Below, piece by piece: positions 54,391-64,000 of a stretch of 64,000 nt of DNA. The position numbers and the translations under genes were made by a program. The first letter of the stretch is position 1. Every line of letters starts with the position of its first letter. The notes below the pieces were generated by a model. The model made no database searches, was not told where the DNA came from, and saw only the letters and a list, made by a program, of their open reading frames with translations. The stretch is from Amaranthus tricolor (taxonomy: Eukaryota; Streptophyta; Magnoliopsida; Caryophyllales; Amaranthaceae): NCBI RefSeq assembly GCF_026212465.1, contig NC_080049.1:35667385-35731384 (forward strand). The letters are read 5' to 3'.

Positions 54391-57300
54391 ATGGATTACA
54401 GTGAAAGAATAACCACACAACCTCTGCTGACAACCTTGACCGATAAAAACAAGGGCAACCAAAATGAATTATCATCAAACAGCTATCAAATAATTTGTAG
54501 CCATGGATCAAATTCCTTTGTTGCAGATGAAGATGATATTCCACCCATCAAATCTGTGCAAGATTTCTCAAGGGAATTATGGTTAGAACTAAAGAAAACC
54601 ATGTATTTAGCTGCACCTGCTACTTTTATGAGCGTGTGTCAGTACTCACTGGGCGCCATCACACAGACTTTGGCTGGTCAACTTGGTACGCTCGACCTTG
54701 CCGCCGTCTCCGTCGAGAACTCCGTCATTGCTGGCTTCTCCTTTGGTGCACTGGTACGTATATACTTATCTTCATCAGGCTCAAATCTACATATGTTATA
54801 ACACGGATTATTTAAATAAAAATCCTATGCAAGTAATAATATATATACAGTTAGTCTCTTGAAAGACGTGTCTTTTAAGAGACATATTTCAAATCTAATC
54901 CATTAAAAATTAATGTATACTTATCGTATTTTTAATGACTACTTACGTTATTCTTAATGCTTATTTACCGTATTCTTAATGCCTATTTTTCAATATCTTA
55001 AAATGTCTACTTACGGTTTTTTTAATGTCTACTTACAACATTTTAAAAAATATATAATGAATCAACCTAATTAAAAATAGTATAATAATATATTGTACCT
55101 TTTTATTGAATTCAAAATAATTAAATAAGTAAATACTTCATTTAGTGTACCTTTTTGTTGTACTCAACATAGTATAATAATATATTGTACCTTTTTATTG
55201 AATTGAATATAATTAAATAAGTAAATACTTCATTTAGTGCACACAATTGGTCATGATTATGATTATCAGCTTAGTATTTCACATTCTAGATCCAGAGAGT
55301 GTACATAATTTTATATAGATTAAATTAGCTATTATACGAGCAGAATGAGTGTTTGACACACTCTATATTAATTAGCATTTTGAATTTGGCACCAAAGTGA
55401 TCCTTGTAAATGAATTTAACAGTGAATTGGGAAAAAAAATTAGGTATATAACAGAGGATTACACTATAGGATCATATTTACAACAAGTCCTATGAAATTG
55501 TTTTACCATGAGATGATGTTATATACTTAAGGCTTTATGAAATTGTTTTACCATGAGATGATGTTATATACTTAAGGCTTTATGAAATTGTTTTACCATG
55601 AGATGATGTTATATACTTAAGGCTTTATGAAATTGTTTTACCATGAGATGATGTTATATACTTAAGGCTTTGTATGTATAAATTTATTTTTGTTGTCCTT
55701 AAATAAATATGCTCAAGAATTGTTGGTTATAATGAGAGGATCAAATTTAAATAAGCGAGGAGTACACTATTTGTTGATAAAATTATGATCTTGTTGTACT
55801 CTTGTCTCGCATTGGAACTTGAAAATGCTGTCCAACGTTCTGCCAAACATTTTCCTCGTGTTCAAGCAAATAGGAGTATAAAGATGGGGACAATCAAAAC
55901 TGAATTTATTACTCCAACGCTATTAAGTAACTCACACTGTTTAAAGTGAAGTTTTGAAGGATTGAAATATGCAATTTTATATTTTTAGGAATAATAAAAC
56001 TAACAAAAGTATTGTTACCAATTAATCATTGATTTTAAACCTCATATATAACTTCAAATATATAAAAAAATATATATAATTTAATAATAACTAAATGGGC
56101 AGCTATAATAATAGTTAACATATGAATCCCAAATAATAAAGCTAATACATAAATAAAAAAAATTAATATGAATAATTTATTCTAACCTCCATATATAGTC
56201 CTTCCCCCATTGATAATTCATTAATATATGGTGTTATGAGATTGATTAAGGACACTAATTCCATGTATTTATTCCAGAAAAAGATACCTTAACTTGAGCA
56301 ATAAAACAGGGATGTAAATATAAAAGGGAAGAAATTAATTGGATTGGGCATTAATATTTAATAAGTTGTAACCCACTAATTTTGAGTATTGTTGGCAATG
56401 GCATTGTTTACCACAATTCTCTGGTCCCACAATAATAGATGTATATCAAACCAGTCTTCAATTTTGCTTTCATCAACAATTACTTGTTGTTAGCCTGTTT
56501 GCGATAGAGAGATACCAATGTGCAACTGTATTCTTCACCCAAACAAATTTATTATCATATTTCCTTGCAATTTTATTGTTTTAGGTAATCACAAAATTAA
56601 TTCTTAAATGAGATGATTTATTAAGCAGATTTGTGTATTAAATTAAGTAATTACTTACAATTTTAAATGGTTAAATTTTATAGTAAAATAATCTCATACA
56701 AGACAAGTTGTTGGCTAATAAGCTAGGAGCAAGAGGGAGAGAAAAGCAATTCTTTTAGTGTTGTCACAGGGGTGATACGGAGCTAAGTCTAATATTTTCT
56801 AACCCTATGGGCTATATTTGAATTTATTTAGACCATTAAATCTGATTTGACTCGATTTAAATCGTGTTTATTATCTTTTTTGGTAGCAAGATTAATTGAT
56901 GTCAAGTTGCTAACAAAAATTAATCTAGGATTTGAAATTTTTTAAGAAAAATGTAGGGAACTTTTTTGATTTTTATTTTTAATTAATGGAATGCTTCTCA
57001 AATTAAAATAGAAGTATCAATGGACAAGAGGAAGGAATAGTACTACAAAGCGACACACACTATAAAAAGTTGTGTTACTTTCACCGACTCCACAATCAAA
57101 AAAAATAATATGTTTAATTTATTCCGATACTAGTTGTATTTTAGAGATCTTCAACCTTTTTATTTTAAACAGATTATTTTAATTTTATATAATATTTATT
57201 TTAGACGGCATATATTTTCTCTTACTTTTAATTCAACCCTATTAATTTAGTGCTCTCTAGCAATTTCATAATACTTGCGTCAATTGTTAGTGTTATAATT

Positions 57301-60300
57301 TTGTAAAGATAAAATCGATATTCTACTTGATTTGCCTTATAGGCATTTGGTGGGAAACAAAAAAAAAGTGAAAATTAGTATTTTATGAAAAAGTGAAATA
57401 ATTGTTTGAATAAGATGAAATACATTAAACAAGTGGACGAAAATTTACAACAGTGTGATTGATTACAAAAATAAAAATAAGAGATTTTTAATGGTATAGT
57501 ATAAATTAAAAAAAATATTGGAACAAATAAATTTGGGCTAGTTAGTCGTAAATGGAGGGCGTAGGAAAATTATTTGCCGATATAAAAGTGTCGCGTCAAA
57601 TAATAGAAGTTAGTACTTGTAGATGGGCCAACGGAGTAGCAAGGATAAACTACTTGCCAATGCATTTGTCTGTTCTAAATCCTGAATCCTCGCAGTGATA
57701 AATCAAACTTAAGTTACTTTTTTGGAGATAAAATTTGATTCAAATATTTATGTATTTTCTTGTAAGTAAAAGATACTCCCTCCGTTTCTATTTGATCTTT
57801 CTATTTGGGTATTTCACAAAGATTAAGAAAAAGAGAATCTTTGGTGGTAGTGGGTATTATTTTAATTATATAATAGTGGGAAGTAATGATTGTATTGGAA
57901 TAATGAGAGAGCAAATAATTGTAGATATAATTAAATAATCAAAAAAAAAATCTGATTTTATTATAGAGAGAGAAATTACATGGAGGGAAAGTAACCACTT
58001 TCCAAATTGGGAAAGTTTACATTTTTGGTTCTAAAAAAAAAGGAGGGAATGTGTACGTTTCCTTAACCCAAGCACAAATCAGCAAGGTACACAAACAGAA
58101 CATGAAGATGCTGCACAACATAATCAACAAATACTTGAAGCATATGATGAAGCAGTGGAAGAATCTCAAAGATGATTATAAATTACAGCCCCTCAGTTTA
58201 TTTTTTATCATCATCAAAATTGTTTCTATAAAACTTAGGAGCAACTAATTATGAAATCAACATCAAAATGGAAATTTAAGGTCATGCATATGTATTTACG
58301 TCATTATATAATGATCATTTCAGTTTTTTTGCCCCTTGATTCATCATTGAGGTCTTTGAACCTCTCAGCTTTTTAAAATTTGAACAAGAAATGACGCAAA
58401 TTACGGTACATGAAAAAAAATATCATATGATGTGTCGATTGTACACAATTGCTACTCAACCAAGTAATTATAGATAATTTTTCAGATTTTAAGTCAAGTA
58501 ATTGCATAAACACATCACAGGGGTTTAAAAAAAATTTCAAGAACAGACTTCCAAAAAAATAAGACGAAATCAAAAAGGTTCAGAACAAATCCAACATCAA
58601 ACATCACAAAATCAAACAAATCCAACAGCAAACATCACCAGCACTTATCATGAGTGTACAATTAAAAGAAAATTCAAGAAAACCTTACATAATTCACGTG
58701 CGTTTTTTAGGGTTTTTTTTACCCCTTGAAGCAATAACTTCCTCAGGAGTGTCAGGGACAACCAAATTAACTTGGTCTTCATGAATCTTAGATGGAGTTG
58801 AAGGATTAACATGAGATGGAGACTCCAAATAATACTCAAGAACACTTTGTGGTAATTCTTCTTCAACATTAGGAGAAGGGGTAGAATCACGAAACCTAGA
58901 TATAGCATCATCCTCCATGGCCTTTTGATATGCCTCAAGATCTTTTTTAGTCCATTTAAGAATTTCATTTGAATAAGAGTGTGACCTCCCATTAATGGAA
59001 CAAGAACAAAATTCTCCATGATCACACAAACCGTCATAAAGGTATGATGGTATGGTCGAATCACTCTTAGATTCGACGGTTTTCATGGACAAACAAAAGC
59101 TTCAAACAGTAACAATGGAAGTCGAAGAAGAAAGCAAAACAGAGGGCTTGAAAAAATCAAACTCAACCAAAATTCACAAAACGAACATCAAAATGAAGAC
59201 CAAATTCCGATCTATATTTTAATGCAGGATAAATGGAGTAAAAATGAGAAATGAACAGGGGATAAAAGCTAAGAAAGCCATGGAAGAAACTCAAAGAAGA
59301 GAGAGAAAGCAACGATTTCTTTTGGGAGAGGAAGCAGAATATTCAGTAAATTAAATGACACACGCTGCTCCCAAGGGGAGTAAAAGAATCCAAAGGGTTA
59401 AAACAGATTTATTTAGGGTCAAAGATGGTATTTGAGGGGTACAAATGGGAAAAAACTTTCCAAAAATGGAAAGTATTCTAAAGTGAAAAAACTTATGGAA
59501 CTACCCGTTTTAGTAAGGTGGAAAAACAAAAAGGAACGGAGGGAGTATCATATATATTTATAAAAATATTGAAAAATGATAAATATCTATTTTTAGAGAG
59601 TCTTGACAAAAGAAATCATTTTAATGGATAATAGTTGATTAGGTAAAGTATTTATATAAGTTATTATAAAAATTTTATATATCTAATCTATAGTTTGATA
59701 TATTTAATTGAATGAAAAAATGATATTTTCAAAAAAAAATTTAAATAAAAATCAATATTTAATTTTTGTTTTAAAAAAGTCATGTATTTGATAAATTCAA
59801 TCAGAATAATATATACTTGTGCTATTCCTTAAAGTTATATTTTTGTATATTTCATATCATTAATTATTGCACGATGTTTCATACTAGTAAAATATTGAAT
59901 ATACTATTTGAGGTGTAATGTTTATCATAAATTCTAAATTTTAGATATTTTTAGTTATTTATTTATATGTATGCGAGGTGCTCAATCGCACATGTTCGTT
60001 AAATTAAGGGTTGGGTATTATATAAAAAGTCATAGGAGTATATATTATTAGAATAATTATATAAATAATTTTTGCTGATAAATGACAAAGGACAGTCTAA
60101 TAGCCATTTGCAATCAGAATAATTAGTTTCCATGTATATTAGAAAACTTTCTTGATAATTGCAATAAAAATAATTATTGTAGTATATTATTCCATTCAGA
60201 ACATGATATCTTAAATATAGTAATTATATTAAAATTATATATAAAAAAAATCAACATTTGCATATGAAATTGACCTAATTTATAGGTTAAAATTCAAAAA

Positions 60301-63300
60301 ATATGGCATAATTTTCGGACTTTATGTTCAAAAAACTTTGTGCTATATACGTGTTTTATACTAGTATTATAATGAAGTAAGGTAGTTAGAGTTTAAATTA
60401 ACAAATTAATGGTTCTAGGATTAAATTTATTGATTATATTTTCTCATACGTCATTTAATTTTAATTTCGGTGTTTTTGATTATGAAGCTTGGGATGGGAA
60501 GTGCGTTGGAGACATTGTGCGGACAAGCATTTGGAGCAGGGCAACTTGATATGCTTGGAGTTTACATGCAAAGGTCATGGGTTATCCTTAATTCTACTGC
60601 CCTTTTATTAAGCCTACTCTACATTTTTGCAACCCCAATTTTGAAGCTCATTGGGGAAACTTCTGCAATTTCTGAGGCTGCGGGTAATTTCAATTTAATT
60701 TCGCTTTTCACTGCATTTCATCTAACGACAAAATGTGTATTTAGTAGTGGATGCTTCACTAATTTATGGAAATACTCCCTCCATTCCACACAAAATGCAA
60801 CATTTACTTTTTTTGTTAATATTTTATTATTTAAATTAAAACATAATTAAGTGAGATTTTGTTTGATTCATCTCAATGCAATGATTATTAATATTTATTT
60901 TTAATAATATTTCATTATGTATAATAACAGATATTAAATATTGAATAAGTGCATTGGATAGTTGTAAAAAGTAAATGAGACATTTTGAGTGGAAGGAGGG
61001 GAGTACTTCACGTGTGAGAAAGATTTCACATCGCTAAAAAATTAGGTTATAAACTTGTATATAATACTTGATGGACGAATCTCCTAATAGCATATGGTTT
61101 TGGGAAAGAGTGAAACTATCATGTGTTATATGCAAATCAACGCCGATTACTGGTGGGTTTGTGGGCCCAAGCCTACGATGCCCCGTGGGTGTATCCACAC
61201 GAATGAGCCTATAGGATGATTATTATGTAACGAATTGTCACAACCTAACGTAATTGTTAATATATATATATATACAGGGAGACTAGCTATATGGATGATC
61301 CCACAACTATTTGCATATGCGATGATATTTCCGATAATAAAGTTCCTACAAGCACAGGGTAAGGTGATGACCATGGCAGTTATAGCAGGCGTGTCATTAG
61401 TATTACACGCCTTCTTTTCATGGCTGTTGATGCTCAAACTGGGTTGGGGTCTTCTCGGCGGAGCCATTGTATTGAACGGCTCTTGGTGGTTCATAGTCGC
61501 TGCTGAGCTTGTCTACATTTTTTGTGGTAAGTGTGGAGCTGCTTGGACTGGTTTCTCTTTCAAAGCTTTTCACGATTTATGGGGGTTTGTTAAATTGTCC
61601 GTTGCCTCCGCTATCATGTTATGGTAATTTCTCGTATCCCCTCACTTTCTTAAAAAATTTATGAAAAATCATGAGAAATAAATATAATTTTTTTTTATTT
61701 TTCTATAATAATATAATTTTTTGATTAATTATGTATGATACCAACTTAAGAGAGTGTTTTCCTAGAAAACATTTAACATATTATAAATCAAACTATAAGA
61801 GATTATATGACAAAAAATTTGGTGAATTAGTTAATAAACTAAGTTATATTATTTTATGAAAAACCCCCCATAAATTGTTGTTATTCATAATTAGTCAAAA
61901 GTTGATATGTAAAAAAATTAACGAAAAATTGTATTATTCCCGATAATTTTTTCAAGATTTATATAGTAGCCCTCGTTTATATTAGTTTGCTATGCGCTAC
62001 ATTTGTATAGTAACCACTATTCATCAAGGAATTAATATTGCTTTACTTATGAGAATTACGATTTGATTTGGTATTAGAAAATTTTTTCGTCAACTTAGAT
62101 ACGAATTTAATTCTCACTACATATAGGAAAATATAGGGTCAACCTTGAGTTTTAAGAAATTCAGGACAAAATAACAATTGTGGACCCCTAATTATTATAT
62201 AAAAGTAAAAGAGTAGAAGTATCAAGAATATAACTTAAGTAAGACTTATTCTAATTTTTTTGAAGATGGCCCGGGGCGTAGCTGTTAAATTAGGCTGGAT
62301 TTATTGTGAATGCCAGCATATTAAAGGGGGACACAAGTGCACACACTTCATAAGCCAAGGAGATATATACCATCCCAAAACCATATGGCAATGGGAAAAA
62401 GGTCTCTAATAGCTTATAAAGCGTGCACACCATTTTCAATTTATCGATGTGGGATAACTCATCCCGACAGTAGCCCCTCTTCCCTCTCGTAGAGTAGAGC
62501 CGGCCCTAGGAAGAGCAATTCACAAACCACTATGACCATGAGTATACTAGTATGACAAAAAATGTTGACATGGACATATAGACTATGGTAGAATTGATTA
62601 TTATTGATCACTTAGATTGTAATCGCACAAACGCACGTTGAGCAATGTTTTGTGGCGCACAATGGATTTATATAATTAATTAAGAATGAAAATTTAATGA
62701 TTAATTACATCTTACTAATGAGAAATTTAGTTTTAGAGAATATATTAAAAATGTTGGGTGTATTATAATAATTAATTAACCAATCATATTAAACAGTTTA
62801 GAGACTTGGTATTATATGGCTCTCGTTCTTTTTGCGGGATATTTGAAGAATGCAGAAGTTTCGGTAGGTGCCTTATCTGTTTGGTAAGTACTGATGTTGA
62901 TTCTATTCTTATTGTGTTGATTAAATGACCTTGGAGTACAAAACTAGCATTAAGCAAGTTTCTTTTATCTTTCTTTGTCTTAACTTTTTAATACCATCTA
63001 AAAATCTCACAAAATTCAGTAAATTGAGGTGATTTATTTAATTTGTTATCTCATGTTGATATAATTTTCTAATAATTTTTTTTAATTTTTTTACTAATAT
63101 TTAATAATTTTTAAATTTCATGTCAATATTTTAATTTAGAATTCCTTGAATTTTTGAGACTTGAGTTGATGTTTAGATTAATTATTATAATATTTACTAA
63201 GTTTAATTTAAATCTCAATAAAAGAACAATGTTTTTTATACGTACGTTATATATCAATAAGAATACAATAGGAATAATATTCTACTCTTGAATTCAACTT

Positions 63301-64000
63301 GACTGATCAGATTGACGATTTTATAAAATTTTATTTAACTAACAAAATTATGTCTCTTCGAAATTGAATTTCAGCGTGAACATATTAGGATGGACAATTA
63401 TGGTCGCTTTAGGATTTAATGCAGCAGTCAGGTTAGTATTGAAATATTACTATATATTCGTATATTTTCATTAAACAAATATTTATCTGTCTTTTTATTT
63501 GTCTATTTTTGATCAAAAAGCTCTCAAGCATTGAATCAAACAAACAAAAAAAGGGAAAAAAAAATCAAAATATATACTTACATACAAGTATTAATTTATG
63601 AAATTGATTAACGTTGATGTATGTATGAATGAAGTGTAAGGGTATCAAACGAACTTGGAGCAGCACATCCCAGAGCAGCAAAATTCTCAGTTATAGTGTC
63701 CGTCATGACATCTTTCTTGTTAGGTTTAATCATGTCATTAGTACTAATTATTTACCGTAAGGAATATCCGCCAGCATTTACCAACAGTAAAGAAGTGCAA
63801 GATATCGTTTTTAACCTCACTCCAATTCTGGCATTTAGTATCATCATCAACAATATTCAACCTGTCCTCTCAGGTAATTAATTAATAATTACTTAGTCTA
63901 TTCCATAATACTCGCTGCCTTTGAATAGCATATAGAATTTTGTTTTATTCTCTTTAAATCTAGTTTTTTAGTACGCTTTTCAATTCAAAATTAACGTCTC
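54391..64000 (+). CDS. MATE/DETOXIFICATION efflux carrier, 3' end missing
   Basis: MATE transporters export organic cations, flavonoids or other metabolites across plasma or vacuolar membranes using proton gradients. Six exons are visible: 54391-54753, 60488-60683, 61278-61623, 62797-62883, 63375-63431 and 63641-63873. They join in phase to about 427 residues; later exons are outside the window. An acidic cytosolic N-terminus of about 60 residues precedes the membrane domain. Family motifs are ELKKTMYLAAPATFMSV, GTLDLAAVSVENS, LGMGSALETLCGQAFGAGQ, GVYMQRSW, WMIPQLFAYA, FLQAQGKVM, ALSVCVNILGWTIMV and RVSNELGAAHPRAAKFSV. The sequence fits the plant DTX clade that includes DTX40 and TT12, but the substrate cannot be read from it. 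Intron 1 is 5.7 kb and carries tandem repeats and transposons; introns 2 and 3 also hold elements. Confidence 0.95.
54855..55078 (-). mobile_element. Inverted relative of the 17585 MITE, in MATE intron 1
   Basis: Its reverse complement shows the same order of AAGTAGNCATTAANAATAC units as 17585-17840, with flanking GAGAC-type ends (AGTCTCTTGAAAGAC). Non-coding. Confidence 0.6.
55077..55260. repeat. 92-bp tandem duplication in MATE intron 1
   Basis: ATAGTATAATAATATATTGT starts at 55077 and again at 55169. Both copies run on into TACTTCATTTAGTG with few differences. Confidence 0.85.
55491..55670. repeat. Four tandem copies of a 45-bp unit in MATE intron 1
   Basis: Copies at 55491-55535, 55536-55580, 55581-55625 and 55626-55670 read identically. 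Each starts TATGAAATTGTTTTACCATG and ends TACTTAAGGCTT. No spacers, so this is a minisatellite. Confidence 0.95.
56605..56712. mobile_element. Small MITE remnant in MATE intron 1
   Basis: AATGAGATGATTTATTAAGC opens it and AATCTCATACAAGACAAG closes it, resembling 23663-23805 and 35165-35300. Worn ends. Confidence 0.35.
57776..59545. mobile_element. Mariner/Stowaway-type element (1,770 bp) in MATE intron 1
   Basis: Ends read inward CTCCCTCCGTTTCTATTTG and CTCCCTCCGTTCCTTTTTG. Each is flanked by TA (57774-57775 and 59546-59547), the mariner target. It is too long for a usual Stowaway MITE and has no recognisable transposase. It carries an intact 130-codon minus-strand ORF (58694-59086) behind a leader-like region, and a short open plus-strand stretch (58089-58175). 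It is either an internally deleted mariner-like element or a Pack-type capture of host sequence. Confidence 0.85.
58694..59086 (-). CDS. Unknown 130-residue ORF inside the mariner-type element
   Basis: I do not recognise the product. The ORF starts MKTVESKSDSTIPSYLYDGL and contains CDHGEFCSCSINGRSH (three Cys and two His), a charged helix-like stretch ILKWTKKDLEAYQKAMEDD, an acidic Pro/Ser-rich part, and a basic end ASRGKKNPKKRT that could be a nuclear signal. The upstream 460 bp to the terminal repeat is rich in T and CT runs like a plant 5' UTR. It lies on the strand opposite to MATE transcription. Absence of stops over 130 codons in AT-rich DNA is mild evidence for coding. It could be an element accessory gene or a captured host gene 5' part. 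Confidence 0.4.
   Translation of the reverse strand: MKTVESKSDSTIPSYLYDGLCDHGEFCSCSINGRSHSYSNEILKWTKKDLEAYQKAMEDDAISRFRDSTPSPNVEEELPQSVLEYYLESPSHVNPSTPSKIHEDQVNLVVPDTPEEVIASRGKKNPKKRT
60775..61003. mobile_element. Stowaway MITE (229 bp) in MATE intron 2
   Basis: Inverted ends CTCCCTCCATTCCACACAAA and, reading inward from the right, CTCCCCTCCTTCCACTCAAA. They are flanked by TA at 60773-60774 and 61004-61005. Size and ends are typical of Stowaway. Confidence 0.9.
61012..61230 (+). mobile_element. LTR/TRIM-like repeat in MATE intron 2
   Basis: TGTGAGAAAGATTTCACATC opens it and CATATGGTTTTGGGA lies about 75 bp on. The same pair of motifs occurs inverted at about 62370-62480. The right border is a guess. 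Confidence 0.45.
62370..62480 (-). mobile_element. Inverted LTR/TRIM-like repeat in MATE intron 3
   Basis: Its reverse complement has ATCCCACATCGATAAA and, later, CCATATGGTTTTGGGATG, matching the intron-2 repeat. Ends are uncertain. Confidence 0.45.

Noticed and set aside
55491..55670. CRISPR-like array
   Set aside because: The identical 45-bp units are contiguous without spacers in a plant intron; this is a minisatellite.
58648..59064. Second long minus-strand frame over the 130-codon ORF
   Set aside because: It overlaps in another frame, is Leu-rich from AT bias, and has a weaker start context; only one frame is likely real.

Overview
This 64 kb window is nuclear DNA of a flowering plant, almost certainly a eudicot. 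It is AT-rich, its genes are split by spliceosomal introns, it encodes a photorespiratory aminotransferase with a peroxisomal signal, and much of the space between genes is plant transposons. No family can be fixed from the sequence. The mariner-like, TRIM and RTE elements would fit many eudicots, Caryophyllales included.

Seven protein genes are supported. On the minus strand at the left edge is the 5' part of a ribose-phosphate pyrophosphokinase (1-2579, running off the window). On the plus strand, 5304-10480 is a complete 13-coding-exon glutamate:glyoxylate aminotransferase (GGAT) ending in the peroxisomal tripeptide SRM. At 16782-17132 is a single-exon SIAMESE-RELATED cyclin-dependent kinase inhibitor. 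At 39097-43651 is a four-exon F-box/Sel1-repeat protein. The minus-strand gene at 44550-46798 is a PDRG1-like prefoldin-related protein, and 49695-51395 (minus) is a single-exon armadillo-repeat protein. From 54391 a MATE transporter runs off the right edge, six exons being visible. The GGAT and F-box/Sel1 genes are, from memory, neighbours in Arabidopsis (At1g70580/At1g70590). If so, this is ancestral linkage pulled about 29 kb apart by transposon growth.

The 17-39 kb stretch is almost gene-free. A minus-strand RTE-type LINE (about 25.79-31.39 kb) is split by a 3.77 kb mariner-like element (27414-31186). That element carries a broken transposase and, on the opposite strand, an unexplained acidic ORF. 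Just beyond lies a decaying tRNA-Asp(GUC). Other elements with readable ends are two non-autonomous hATs with perfect 8-bp target duplications (14915-16034, 37142-38173), a complete TRIM (22416-22705), a palindromic TRIM derivative inside a GGAT intron (9845-10021), a long-inverted-repeat element with 140-bp internal repeats (about 35455-36520), a 125-bp RTE tail with an 11-bp duplication inside an F-box intron, and Stowaway/mariner derivatives in the MATE introns. One of these, 57776-59545, carries an intact 130-codon ORF.

The genes do not form a pathway. GGAT acts in peroxisomal photorespiration, the PRPP synthase feeds nucleotide synthesis, and the others concern cell-cycle control, protein degradation or assembly, and membrane export. 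The most unusual material is in the mobile elements: the mariner-like element with two converging ORFs nested in a LINE, its possible relative in the MATE intron, and the palindromic TRIM.
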